NCBI RefSeq assembly: GCF_963975415.1
Contig: NZ_CAXBGN010000005.1
Span: 62,001-126,000, forward strand
Source: Kriegella sp963975415
GTDB lineage: Bacteria; Bacteroidota; Bacteroidia; Flavobacteriales; Flavobacteriaceae
DNA length: 64,000 nt
Direction of reading: 5' to 3'
The stretch's first letter is position 1. The number at the start of each line of letters is the position of its first letter. Shown here piece by piece: positions 39,201-47,571 of the stretch. The notes beneath the pieces are model-generated. The model was not told the DNA's origin, did no database searches, and was given only the letters and a program-made list of their open reading frames with translations. A program made the translations under genes and the position numbers.

Positions 39201-42200
39201 TGCAGCCACTGGCGTCGTAGATTAAAAACTGATAGGTGCCGGAAGCACTTGCCGAATACGTAAATGTGGTTGCTCCAAGTGGTGGAGTAATCGAAGCACC
39301 TGCGGCATAGGCACCTCCATTATAGCTTACTTCGTAGCGATCGTACTCAGGGTAGTAACCCCCGTCAATGGTTACATCAATTGTGGCGTCTGTTGGTACT
39401 GAACAGGTTAAATCTTTGGTCAAAACGGCACTGACGACAACCAATTGATCTGGTATGGTTACTGCAACAGCTGGAGAGATACAACCAAAGGAATCCCGTA
39501 CATAAAAGTTATAGGAGCCTGGCAAAAGTCCTGAAAAATTGTTGGCTACTTGAAACGGCCCTGTTGGGCTTAGACCGTAAGAATAAGCTGGCCCTCCTCC
39601 TCCTGGGGGAGATGTTGCATCAATAATTATATTTGTGCCATTAGCGTCATAACAAATATCGGAAGCTGGGTTTATAGTAGCAATAGGGTTGGTTGGAGTG
39701 GTGAGAGCAAATGTATCGCTTGCCGTACAACCGTTAATGTCGGTAACGGTCACTGTATAGTTTCCGGAGGTATCGGACAACCCTGCAAAGGTATTTGAGT
39801 TTTGTGGTCCAACTATTGGACCAGACGGGGGCGTTAATGAATATGTATAGCTACCCGAACCACCAGCTGCCGCTATGTTTACCGAGCCATCAACTTCACA
39901 AGTAAGTGGGCTGACATTTGTGGTGGCGGTTAATAGCGGGGGATTGGCAATGGTAATATCTGTTGTGGCGGTACATGAAGTAGTGTCGTCCGTTACAGAA
40001 ATTGTATAGGTGCCCGCTCCTAAACTTGAAGCGCTAATTGGTGCGGTCGTATTTATGTTTGTTCCAGGCGCGACCGCGGTCGGCCCTCCGCTTACTGAAT
40101 AGCTATAAGTTCCTACGAAGTCGGCCATCGTAAAATTGAACGCACCGTCAGTGCCATTGTTACAGCTGACATCACTCACCAACTGGGCAGTTACATTTAT
40201 CTGGGGTATAGCGGTTATTGTGTAATTTCTAGTGATTGTACAGCCCTTATCATCGGTTATTTCAAAGGTATAGGTATCCGGAGTTAAGCCGGAGAAAATA
40301 TTATTAGCTCCATTATTAATTACGGTAGGTGCGGTTATGTTATAGCTGAAAGGTGCATTGCCATCGACTACGGTTACGGTAACATCTGAAGTTAGTGCAG
40401 GACAAGTTACCGCTGTAGCACCAAACGTAAGGTCTGTAGGTTCGTCTAATGGATCAATTGTCTGTGAGCTCGTTACAGTACACCTATTCGCATCTCGAAG
40501 TGTAATAGTATAGGAGCCATCGGTTAATCCTGTAAAACTCGTTGAAGTACCAAAGTTTACGCCATCGATACTATATTCATAAGGGGCAGTACCTCCACTA
40601 GGCAATGTAGTCACTTCAATTGTCGCGGAACCTGTAATACAAGTATATTCTTGTGAAATAGAAGTAGCAAAAGCCAATGGGTCAGGCTCGGATAAGGTTA
40701 CCGAACCTGAGTTTACACAACCTTTGGCATCGGTTACCGAATATGCATAATTTGTGCCTGCCGACAGACCAGTGTATAATTCCTGAGAGCTTGGTGCGCT
40801 TCCATTGAATACAATGGAATATGGAGCGAGTCCTCCACTAATGTTAAGATCTACACTTCCGTTGGCATCACTATTACACATTGGTTGCGAGAGAATTGGT
40901 GTAATGCTTGGAACTGGATTATCGGTTACAATAATTTCATTCGTGGTAACCGAGCAGCTTTCATTGTCCGTGATTACAAATTCAAAAGTTCCAAAATCAG
41001 CTGTGGTAAAAGTAAATGGATTACCGGGAACAGCCGTTCCGGCAGCTTGATAGGATGCGCCATTCCGTAGTACTTCATATGTGTAGGCGGTATATCCATT
41101 TGCAATGACTACCTCTATTTCTGCGTCGGTAGATGCAGAACAGTCTAAATCTTTTAGTAATGAAGCACTCGCCGTTAATGTTGGGTTTACTGTAATAGAT
41201 TCAGTATCCGTACAATTTTTACTATCCGTTACACCTACAAGGTACGTTCCTGGTGCTAGGCCATTAAAGATATTGCTTGTTTGATAAGCTCCTCCATCAA
41301 TATTATATTGAAATGGTGCCGACCCACCTGAAGCCACAGTCGCTGTGATAGTCAATCCTGTTGCACTATCATAACAGAGACTGTTTGCATTTAGATTGAG
41401 GACAGGGCTTACAGTAGGATTCAACGTAAAGTTAGTGGTAACCAAACATCCATTGGCGTCAGTAACGTTTACGGTATATGGCGCTGAGGTATCAGAAAGT
41501 CCCGAAAAGGTTCCTGAGGTGTTGGTGGTTGAAACGGCAGCGGGGTCTACCAATTCATAAGAATATCCTCCCCATCCTCCGGAAACAGTGATGTTCACTG
41601 ATCCCGAACCTGTACAAGTAGGGTCAGTGATGTCAACATTGTCGATTGTCAATGCCGTGGCTGGCTGATTTACGGTGATTGTTGTGGTATCTGTACAATT
41701 GGTCGTTTCGTCAGTGACGATTATGGTGTAATCACCAGCTGCAAGTGAACTTAGGTTGATTGTTGCAGTCGATTGTCCTGTGACAGGTGCTGCACCATTT
41801 AATGAATATTGATATGTAGAACTAAAACCGCTTACCGTGAAATCTACGGCTCCGTCGGCTGTTCCAATACAGGAAATATTGTCTACCAATGTTCCTATTA
41901 CATTGATAGGGGTTACTGGGTTAATGGTATAATTTTCAGAATATGTACAGCCGTTGCTATCGGTGACTAAAAAAGTGTACGTATCAGGAGTCAACCCGGC
42001 AAATATGTTGTTGGAGCCATTGTTTACTATAGCACCTGCGGGCGCCGTAATTTCATAAGTAAGGGTTCCTGTTCCATCTGTTGTCGTCAAGGTAACATCG
42101 GCAGTCTCAGAAGGGCAATTAGGTGCTGTTGCACTAAACGAAATATCAGTTGGAGGGTCTAATGCAGGAATCGTAACAGGCAAAGTTGTAAATGTACAAT

Positions 42201-45200
42201 CATTGGCATCACGAACCGTAATCGTGTACGAACCATCTGTAAGACCTGTAAACGTATCGGAAGGATTAAATGTAATTCCATCAATACTGTAGGTGAATCC
42301 GGGAATTCCTCCTGTTACGTTTTGCGCCTGAATAGTCGCATCTTGTAAACAGGTATAAGGTTGTGTTATTACTGCGTTGGCCCCTAATGCAGTAGGTTGC
42401 TTTATTTCAACTGTTTGGGTAAATACACAATTTTTGCTGTCTCTAACCGTATAATGGTACGTTCCAGCCGATAAACCGGAGAAGTAGGTCTGGGATGAAA
42501 ATGCTCCCGTATCTAACTGTACTTCATATGGAGGAGTACCTACCGAAGTATCTATGGTGATATCAATTGTGCCATCACTTCCTCCGAAACAGCTCACATT
42601 CGTTACATCTTCGGTGGCTGAAGGATTGCTTATTGGGTCTACGGTTATACTTGTCAGTGCAGTACATCCTTGGCTGTCCGTAATTAAGAAATCTATGGAT
42701 CCAGCGGTAGCCGTTGTATAGCTAAAGGTATTGCCTACAAGATTTACGCTTGTTCCACCATTTATTTGGTAGGAGTAGTTTGTGTAGCCCCCGTTGATTG
42801 TAACATCAATAATCGCATCCGGAGAGGCGGAACAGTCCAACTCTTTGGTAAGCAATGTGGAAACCGTAAGTTGCGGTTCAATTGTAACGCTCGGGGAAGT
42901 TGCGGGACATCCGTAAGCATCAAGGATCGAAACCGTATAATTGCCAGGAGTCAAGTTATTGAAAACATTTCCATTTTGTGCCGGACCGCCATTTAGACTA
43001 TAAGTATACGGTGCGATTCCACCGGTGGCATCGGCTGTAAGACTGACCCCGGTACCCGGAATATAGCAAAGGTTTGTGGTCGGATTTAATGTTACGGTAG
43101 GCGTTGCAGGCGCGTCTAGCGTAAATGTACGTGTGCCGATACACCCGCCAGCATCGGTTACCCGTATGGTATGTGCTGTCGTCGTTTGGGTTAGCCCAGA
43201 AAACACATTGCCAGGTTGAGGCCCTAATACAGTGGCATCGGGCAATACCAGCTCATAGGAATATCCTCCCCAACCGTCAGTGGCGTTAATAGTTACAGAG
43301 CCATCTGCAGTACAAGTTAATGGTGTTGTGCTAAATGTTATATCCAAGGAGTTTGAAGGAGCGCTTACAGTCACCGTATCGGTGTCGGTACAATTGGTTT
43401 CTTCATCGGTTACTACAATCGTATAGTCACCGGCACCAAGGCCCGTTAGGTTTATTGTTGCTGCCGATTGCCCGGTTATAGGTGCCCCGGAATTAAGGGT
43501 ATATGAATAGGTTGAGGCAAAACCGCTTACTGAAAAATCGACTGCCCCGTTCGTATCACCGATACAAGAGACGTTTCTAACCAACGAGCCTATGACATCA
43601 ATAGGAGTTGCAGGACTAATGGTAAAATCTTCGGTATAGGAACATCCTTTGTTGTCAGTTACCCGAAAAGTATACGTGTCAGGAGATAATCCATTGAAAT
43701 CTGCGGTATTTCCAGAGGTTGTAGAAGCATTGATTGCTGAAGGCGCAATAATGTCAAAAACAAAAGGCGTATTCCCATCAACGACAGTGACACTTACGTT
43801 GGAGGTTAAAGCGGGACAATTGGGTTGGGTTGCCACGAATGTCAAATCGCTGGGCTCGTTCAAAGGTGATAGCGTGACCGAATTTGTCACAAAAGTACAA
43901 TTGTTCGCATCCCTGATAGTAATAGTATAAGTTCCATCCGTTAGGTTTTCGAATCTATTTGCGTTGGGTGTTGTGTCAGGAATAAAAGAAACACCATCAA
44001 TACTATAAGAATATGGAGCCGTACCACCACTAACAGATTGGGCTTCAATGCTTCCGTTTTGTAAACAAGTATAATCCTGAAAAACAGTAGCCGTTCCGGA
44101 GACATTATCTGTAGGACCCCCAATTGTGAAAATTTCTTGGGTTTCACAGGAGACTGACCCAGTAGTTTGTAGTATATCCAAGGTATAGTTTCCTTGGGGT
44201 AAATTGGTAAATGTTCCTGAAGTGTTTGCTGTTGTCGATGTATCTGGATACGTCAATAAATAGGACATATCGTATCCGTTACTATTGTTGACATTAACAA
44301 CAAAAGAACCATCTTCAGCTCCAAAACAGGATTCATCAGTGCCTATGGTGTTATATTCTGCCTCAAGTTCAATAACCGTAACAGTATTTGAAAAATCAAA
44401 ACAGTTATTGTCATCCACTAGAACAAAGGTATAGTCGCCGGGGTTGAGAATTGTAAAATCTACATTCGACTGGTATTCTGCTGGTGGGATATCTTGAACA
44501 GTGGGATAGGAGGTGACTGTTGTACCACTTTCATCGACATAGGACCATATTGCATAGGAAAAATCGGCTTGGCCACCCGTAGGCTCCATTATCACAATAC
44601 CGTTACCGCATAAAATCTGTTGCGAAACTCTAGCTTGTAAATCAAGGTCATCGTTGTCAATAATGGTTACAGATTCAACATATGTACATCCATCACCTGT
44701 TTTTACAATGGCAAAATAATTGCCAGGATTCAGGTTATTAAACGTAAAATTGTTATCAGGTTGGGCAGTCTCGTTGTCGACCAATGTTCCTCCTGGATGT
44801 TCTGGATAGGGTAAGGGACCAGGAGGAGGTGTGCCATCGTCTAGGCGAATTTCATACTCATAGTTTGGATCTGCATTTGAAACTTGAAAATTTACGGTTC
44901 CCTTTGCCGTGCAGGTTGCGGGTGTGGTTGCCACGGTAACCTGAAAATTGCGTTCTAATATTCCGATGTCGGGTGTACTAAAAATACAAGCTCCTGAAAT
45001 AGGTTGATTTGAAGCATCCAATTGTGCCACCTCAACACGGTAACCCCCGTTTTCCCCAGGTCCAAAATCGAAACTGTTGTTTGTGCTAAAAGGCACTAAT
45101 TCTACACCTGTATCCGCGTCTACTAAACGATAGCCATAGCCGCCGCCTAAGTTAGTTACGGTGATATTTCCGGGAGTCGCGCAAAGAATATCTTCTTTAT

Positions 45201-47571
45201 TATATTGGATGTCCAATGTGTTCTGAAACACGTTAAAATAAAAACGGTTGGTACATCCATTCTGATAGGTTACCGCAAGGCGATACTTTCCAGCACTATC
45301 AACAGTATAGTTGTTGCCCATACCAACGGTGTGCCAAGTGCAGGTAAGGTTTTTGTTGGCACAATCATCACCTGAGGATGCGCAGCTGCTTTCATCGAGC
45401 TTTTCCCATTCAAGATCCTGGGCATCAACAATATTGACCTGTAAAAGACGAGTATCACTTATTCCACAAAGAAATAGCTTTGGTAATAAAGCGTTATCGA
45501 CGGTGCACTGCACAATCTCTCCGGCCAAATCGTTGGTAGGGTCGGCATCACTATTAACAGTGTTAAAATAGTCTATGACAGGATTTGTAATTAGCCCCGA
45601 GCCATAAGGTACCACATCAATAATTTCTTTGAACCCTTTACACGGGTCTGGTACTATTTTGTCAACAATATAGGTTCCTGTACCAGTAACTACTAGCGTA
45701 CTAGGGTCATTGTCAGGATCTCCATCGTCTAAAACGGTGTCCGTATTATCAAGAATACCATTATCATTATCGTCTCGTACCCAAATGTATTCTGTAAAAT
45801 TGTCCCCAGCATCCAAAACAACTTCACTACCACATAATTCTACGGTACGTCTGAAATTGCAATCGGCAAGATCATCTAAGAGAAAATTGGTGGCTCCAGG
45901 TATAACAAAACCGCAAACATCAAAATCGGTAACACTTGGATCATCACTTACCAAGGCCGTGTTGTCGACACCTCTATATGAGGAATACGCCAAGTTCTCA
46001 ATAAGATCAGAACAGGCATCTATAAAATCAAAGCAATTTTCAGCCACTTGAACGCGCATGCGTATGTCATATACTGGATCCCCTTGGTTTACGTAATTAT
46101 CAGGAATAGTGAAAACGACGGTTCGTATCGATGGGTCGTATTCGAATGTAACACCTGGTGGCATAACAAAGTCTGAGGCAATAAAGTCGGATCTTCCATC
46201 GGGAGGAGAGACATTCACTGGAAGTACGTCACGAATGGTATAGTATTCACTATCACCTGGCTGATAATCAGGATGAGTTGGTTTAGTACCTGTAGCATCG
46301 TCATTTCCGATATTTTGAAATGATAGTATGTAGTCGAGGGTTTGAGCCAGATGAACTCCTTGTCCGGTAATATCGGTGCCGTCAATATCTTGAACTCTTT
46401 TTTCTAGAATGATATTCGGAGCAATGATTTCTACATCAAACGATGCAAAGAAAATGTCAAACTTGTCCCCTGTGGAACTGGCTTTCAGAATGGCACTTGT
46501 CGCATCGTTTGGAATAACGTTGTTAAAATTATTGACTACTGGAAATAAATCAACGTCCCAACCCAAAGTATTGGTGCTATTCGGGTTTCTTGATGTAACG
46601 AGGGTGGGGTCAATAGATATATTGGAATTGAAAAAATTAGTTGCTTGATTTACCGTGCTGCTCAAAGGAGTAAACGGATTGCCTTCGGAACTGATCGACA
46701 ACCCATCGCCAGGTATGCGGTTGTCTCCTTCCAAGGCCGCCACGGCAATATTCGCATTAACATCAAAGGGAGCAGGGAGTGTGGTAAACCCATTAATTGG
46801 AATATCAACAGTTTGGCCTGCTTTTATACCCGCATAGCCGTCAAAAGTTGTAATAAATTTACTTCCGGGCAGGTTTGGATCTTCATAGACGACGACCATG
46901 CTCCATCCTCCAGAGACTCCCCCAGATATGGTGCTGCCTGAACTTGCCCTCACATTGGCTACAAAGTACTCTCCATTGGGGTCGGCAAGACCAGAAACGA
47001 TAGCCGTAACGTCTTTGTAGCAGGCATAGGGGCTATAATCGCCAAAATCAGCATCCCCAAACCCATCAAAGAGTATGTCGTCAGCAGTTAAATCTTGATA
47101 TGATCCACCAGGCACCCTGAATTTCACTTGATTAAAATCACTACGATCCGCGCCCGTATATACTGCGGACCAATAAAGCCCAGCGTAGCGAACCTTTGCA
47201 CAGTCTATATTAGGCACTGTCAGGGTTGCGCTACTCGAGCTAAATGTTGAGGCATCGCCGTCAACATCGATGTATTGCATGTTGAGGTCATCGTTGTAAG
47301 ATGAGGAATTTCCGGTATCATTATAAGGGTCGTTGGGAGTTGTACCAGGGACAGTAACCGTTCGTGTACACCAACATGACCAAGACCAGTAGGAATAGGT
47401 GGAGGCATTATTCTGCCTATTGACGATATTATTGGCAATAAAAGTGAGTTCGCCACGAATATCGGCTTCATAGCGAACATCAAAGTCGTTTTTTACTTGG
47501 GAAAAAGCAGAAAAAGTTCCCCAAATAATAAAAAAGGCAAATAGTAGTTTATTGGTCGGTTTTGGTTTCAT
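30214..47571 (-). CDS. sprB: Giant SprB-like gliding motility adhesin, T9SS type B cargo
   Basis: The 5785-aa surface protein starts at ATG 47571, overlapping the preceding stop as TAATG; an upstream in-frame start at 47607 would spoil the signal peptide. It has a signal peptide (1-25) and an N-terminal domain resembling DUF3344 (to about 380). A DUF11-like domain follows (about 385-515), then a long field of SprB repeats (about 790-5690, signature GTYTITVTDANGC) and a C-terminal type B sorting domain from about 5697 (FFTPDGDGQNDRW to FTLYR). In F. johnsoniae SprB is the mobile adhesin driven along the cell by the GldLM motor. Modules are arranged in higher-order repeats of 570-625 aa. No frameshift is seen. 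Confidence 0.93.
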   Translation of the reverse strand: MKPKPTNKLLFAFFIIWGTFSAFSQVKNDFDVRYEADIRGELTFIANNIVNRQNNASTYSYWSWSCWCTRTVTVPGTTPNDPYNDTGNSSSYNDDLNMQYIDVDGDASTFSSSSATLTVPNIDCAKVRYAGLYWSAVYTGADRSDFNQVKFRVPGGSYQDLTADDILFDGFGDADFGDYSPYACYKDVTAIVSGLADPNGEYFVANVRASSGSTISGGVSGGWSMVVVYEDPNLPGSKFITTFDGYAGIKAGQTVDIPINGFTTLPAPFDVNANIAVAALEGDNRIPGDGLSISSEGNPFTPLSSTVNQATNFFNSNISIDPTLVTSRNPNSTNTLGWDVDLFPVVNNFNNVIPNDATSAILKASSTGDKFDIFFASFDVEIIAPNIILEKRVQDIDGTDITGQGVHLAQTLDYILSFQNIGNDDATGTKPTHPDYQPGDSEYYTIRDVLPVNVSPPDGRSDFIASDFVMPPGVTFEYDPSIRTVVFTIPDNYVNQGDPVYDIRMRVQVAENCFDFIDACSDLIENLAYSSYRGVDNTALVSDDPSVTDFDVCGFVIPGATNFLLDDLADCNFRRTVELCGSEVVLDAGDNFTEYIWVRDDNDNGILDNTDTVLDDGDPDNDPSTLVVTGTGTYIVDKIVPDPCKGFKEIIDVVPYGSGLITNPVIDYFNTVNSDADPTNDLAGEIVQCTVDNALLPKLFLCGISDTRLLQVNIVDAQDLEWEKLDESSCASSGDDCANKNLTCTWHTVGMGNNYTVDSAGKYRLAVTYQNGCTNRFYFNVFQNTLDIQYNKEDILCATPGNITVTNLGGGYGYRLVDADTGVELVPFSTNNSFDFGPGENGGYRVEVAQLDASNQPISGACIFSTPDIGILERNFQVTVATTPATCTAKGTVNFQVSNADPNYEYEIRLDDGTPPPGPLPYPEHPGGTLVDNETAQPDNNFTFNNLNPGNYFAIVKTGDGCTYVESVTIIDNDDLDLQARVSQQILCGNGIVIMEPTGGQADFSYAIWSYVDESGTTVTSYPTVQDIPPAEYQSNVDFTILNPGDYTFVLVDDNNCFDFSNTVTVIELEAEYNTIGTDESCFGAEDGSFVVNVNNSNGYDMSYLLTYPDTSTTANTSGTFTNLPQGNYTLDILQTTGSVSCETQEIFTIGGPTDNVSGTATVFQDYTCLQNGSIEAQSVSGGTAPYSYSIDGVSFIPDTTPNANRFENLTDGTYTITIRDANNCTFVTNSVTLSPLNEPSDLTFVATQPNCPALTSNVSVTVVDGNTPFVFDIIAPSAINASTTSGNTADFNGLSPDTYTFRVTDNKGCSYTEDFTISPATPIDVIGSLVRNVSCIGDTNGAVDFSVSGFASTYSYTLNSGAPITGQSAATINLTGLGAGDYTIVVTDEETNCTDTDTVTVSAPSNSLDITFSTTPLTCTADGSVTINATDGWGGYSYELVLPDATVLGPQPGNVFSGLTQTTTAHTIRVTDAGGCIGTRTFTLDAPATPTVTLNPTTNLCYIPGTGVSLTADATGGIAPYTYSLNGGPAQNGNVFNNLTPGNYTVSILDAYGCPATSPSVTIEPQLTVSTLLTKELDCSASPDAIIDVTINGGYTNYSYQINGGTSVNLVGNTFSYTTATAGSIDFLITDSQGCTALTSITVDPISNPSATEDVTNVSCFGGSDGTIDITIDTSVGTPPYEVQLDTGAFSSQTYFSGLSAGTYHYTVRDSKNCVFTQTVEIKQPTALGANAVITQPYTCLQDATIQAQNVTGGIPGFTYSIDGITFNPSDTFTGLTDGSYTITVRDANDCTFTTLPVTIPALDPPTDISFSATAPNCPSETADVTLTTTDGTGTLTYEITAPAGAIVNNGSNNIFAGLTPDTYTFLVTDSNGCTYSENYTINPVTPINVIGTLVDNISCIGTADGAVDFTVSGFSSTYQYSLNGAAPVTGQSTATINLSSLAAGDYTIIVTDETTNCTDTTTITVNQPATALTIDNVDITDPTCTGSGSVNITVSGGWGGYSYELVDPAAVSTTNTSGTFSGLSDTSAPYTVNVTDANGCLVTTNFTLNPTVSPVLNLNANSLCYDSATGLTITATVASGGSAPFQYNIDGGAYQTSNIFNGLAPGTYLVGVTDSKNCTDTESITVNPTLTASASLLKDLDCSASTDAEIEVVIANGYTAYTYEVLRNGASYQAAGTAVPGNPFTFTTADFGTFEFVITDNESCSVTTNEIIVTDNPVPSITPILSQPMCNSDANGSVDLNISGGLAPYSIVFNGSAPSSQELYTGLSAGTNYAYSVTDAKGCVNSGSVTLSEPDPLAFATSISQEYTCITGSATIEVTTLPSGGTAPYEYSIDGVNFGTSTSFTGLTDGSYTITLRDANRCTVTSSQTIDPLDEPTDLTFGATAVTCPALTSDVTVTVVDGNAPFSYNITAPTVINNGANNIFSGLTPDTYTFEITDDKGCTITRNYTITAIPQINVTAQLVSDVSCNNGTDGAFNFTMADFVGTYSYSVSGGPTAVAPGTNINTTAPISASSLGAGTYTISVTDDTTSCTATTDITIANPPLLTATTNVSPLTCEVDGSVNIAAAGGSGSYTYSLTPPSGPIVGPQNSNTFAGLSDTSGNYTVTVTDINGCTASDTFALTTPTNPIATINPASDICYDANGTNIIIDATSPPGGGGPAYSYGLSPTGPFQVANNFSGLLPGSYNFYVRDSFGCISPAVAVTIPDQLVVVSAVLTKDLTCSVPTDATIDVTIDGGYYPEYDRYEVSYNGGAYAAGASITPPLGATTFTYSASASGTYQFLIYDASGCTAESQVITVEPTVNPQASHVATDPVCFGGSDGYVEITPDTNFGIPPYTIDFNGAGFSSQTTYTGLSANILYAYTIRDAKGCTATYDFTLSDPVLFDATVTATNVSCDSSTGATTLGSIQVDIISGGSANFTYTLYNQSNDVVAVTGATPNPHPNTPDTSVLFEGLPFGDYYIRVIDAKGCEFYQNPVRVLANPFLSLTTNITPPNCIVGGSVDITAEGGSGSYTFSIYDGGPGPDATAPGPNPATDVIATFNNLNPGQTYIFKAVDTVNGCESYVEATIPTVPGSNVDVVATPVVTDVSCFGDTNGSIEFQIEGHDVGVTDIDYSVLEALTNIPATGTNTTGTLTGPGGGPTGTGLVTDLAPGDYILLFEEVGGTSCSNTYAFRIIEPQPVTIELLSQTDANCNDGAFISVRASGGTGPYTYAYALNPSGVPGAFPEASTFEITPAPAAYPATYDVYAQDASGCISSPIQVTIDEDPASAISANIVDACADESAYQIQVELTNVGIAPYYISVDGGGFQAVALNNLGDTVILNNFSSGSHSIEVRDANGCGNGVQNVLISEPIEAGASINTQPTCALNDGIIDVSGSGGSGSYTFALYDSPGGTVLEPGVTYNAGAGQLENVPSGTFIVRMTDTSTICTTDVTVTLESPTTPVLDPSTLTHLQCFGDSNGSILVNLNAASSSNPPYTYELYTVSGGVPTLFVAAQSDPLFSGLSALPSGDFYRVRVISGRGCDAFEDVTINEPLDLNASVTNVTDFSCNATSGAVNTASFTVTADPTTGTGPYYFSIDGGSYFTGTGADNNIYTYTTTTDGTFTIDVRDSNSCAMAQFSQTIDPLNAMSLSVINIVPIDCVNNMESITVDVAGSSGTPPANLSFQLLPSGTPQANGDFTFTSPGDYTIRVTDTDTSCFEEVTHTVNTYDSIDVALSVVSDATCSDSTDGQLEIDISGYIGAFDYQVLDNSGNPVVGALGSDNATTNPYNFVIPQTLPAGSYTVRVTETAFPQCSAVSSTKTIDAPEVVVVAEISNTPANCNNNAIVIVQASGGTSGYTYAVLVDGSPAPVLAADFTEDETLNLNPATSLQWDVYARDINGCISANIDITITLDTSPDISLAVVDECAPEGSFAINVSIDAIDTGIAPYSLSVDGGAFQSISGFPYTVGNLNSGAHNITVRDANGCTELENILISPELFLEAEVITHPTCSGSDGVIEFTETGGSGANTVALFLADGTTPSGIMPTGNQFTGVPFGDYIVRVTDNSLGAPSNCFKTVELSLEEPTAVTLETTQKTDISCFGDANGTITVRLIAPSAGVNDNPPYSFTIDNGVDPAVTNDTGDFTGLNPGTYNITVTSDRGCVATDSVTIIEPSQLVASASATDFACAADNTVNEAVLTIAIPATGTAPYTYSINGTNFFNSNTFNIIDTGAVQNITVTVRDANGCTDTDTVTINPLPTITAVNISQQTAITCSNPEIARATVTGGSGDFTYTILPSGPSQSLVSNTADFTLTTPGDYTVRVTDNITGCYFTAVPYTVAPYDLIEVTTTAITPVSCFGDSDGEMNIQIDNYLGNYTYQVFDSAAAPVTGVISTDTSTNPRTIPGLPAGNLYVTVIATDTPFCDDSSNTVTIASPEAAVSLSETSNINANCTSGAQVSVAAQGGTPGYTYAFVPTTTSPAGLFTASANAVLTPATYPTDYDVHVRDSRGCTTFITITVDEDPLPTVAAPAYAVDQCTSDGTSYTFTVVGTGVAPLAYSVGTGFQSSATLTVSTHGTYTVTIRDANGCTATDTMIILPPLGLLAEATAQPTCALNDGSITITANGGAGAGNYEYDLFDSTNTSVTGGVRQASNVFSGLAPGNYTAFVYDTSGSTCDAETTVSLETPTPVTFTYNQENVSCNGGADGTIEVVLNPSNDNPVYTYTLDDGINPPILQTSNIFTGLMAQTYDITVTSDRACSATQSVTITQPLAVDVSASATDFACTMNNTVTQSIITAVASDGTAPYTYSIDGTNFITSNTFNIADTGITQNITVTVKDDNGCTDTTLVVIEPLNAFTVSVSRNAAISCAGAEEVLITVSDNGDVANSYTYELLPIGNPNGTQTGTPTNVTATYNLTAVGSYTFRITDTTTGCYVDTAAYNIAPYDLIEVTATAQNPVICFGDGNGSMEITVTGYSGAYSYEVFDSTGNSVIPATNTDTSVNPRTITGLSGGNYYVQVTETDAASTFCSDDSNTITIISPDTQLIAIVDPIANVTCLNDQGEILVDPSGGYAPYAIELTNTTTGQTYSASNVQSFVFTNLSAGNFTVRVTDSARAPGCVYTDTEVLVQPTGITANAIPLVTNLACFGDTDATVSADSVSGGSGTYQYQLNFYDEAGTTIEFTSGPQSSQDFNNLGSGIYSITVSDGWNCDVETNQVRIIEPTQVTASLVRTNPLTCEEGVEFELTANGGSGSYDYSIDNTNWAAMTSNPMPLPNSPTFLGDGTYTYYVRDAINLCESVLSNSITEDPIEELILTVDNSAAFINCNGDNTAVIYASADGGLGNYQYELYTNYGGSLADLNNLDPALLNASDRIAGPSTIDTFGNLIAGTYYVNVISEDCVAKPKQVVITEPDSLTFTIDVTDVSCYGEENGSITVNSEGGAGDYIYAISPNLNQFDALNTFTDLAPGTYNIIAQDKNGCFELFTRTISQPAVIDVNYTATPEICIGSEDGSISLTISGGTAPYSTAINSNADTDFVEGRTELTDLAEGNYILFVRDINGCETNLTVTIDPGVNLNAQVSPVYECLENTSTNYINVVLEDSEINDEVLYALDSSDPNDMLLNPDFRNLAPGPHYITIAHTNGCVNTIDFEIENFEPLTLVLQQNNINEITAVATGGRQDYTFYFDDVNNGTDNTFYITRTDTYSVTVVDENGCESTASIFVEFIDIEIPNFFTPDGDGQNDRWKPNNIDQFPEILIKIFDRYGREVSKVSVDNQGWDGTYKKTELPTGDYWYVIQLNGEEDDREFVGHFTLYR
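32600..38000 (-). repeat. Three copies of a ~1.8-kb higher-order repeat within sprB (family II)
   Basis: The Cys of a PTC motif (QPTCALNDG / HPTCSGSDG / QPTCALNDG) lies at 33808, 35605 and 37477, giving periods of 1797 and 1872 bp (599 and 624 aa). Each unit has the same series of modules, including YSGAYSYEVFDSTGN-like, FRITDTTTGC and GDSDG blocks. The unit differs from family I in sequence and order. The boundaries are approximate. Confidence 0.75.
38930..44080 (-). repeat. Three copies of a ~1.7-kb higher-order repeat within sprB (family I)
   Basis: Equivalent codons, such as the Tyr of the YTC motif, recur at 44071, 42355 and 40645, giving periods of 1716 and 1710 bp (572 and 570 aa). 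Each unit contains the same ordered series of about seven SprB modules, for example EPTDLTF..CP, SGF.STY.YSLN.GAP and GGWGGYSYEL. The copies are diverged at DNA level. Confidence 0.8.

Noticed and set aside
30480..44080. Periodic sequence that might be mistaken for a CRISPR or satellite array
   Set aside because: It lies in one uninterrupted reading frame with protein-level repeats and diverged DNA; no short identical repeats with unique spacers are present.
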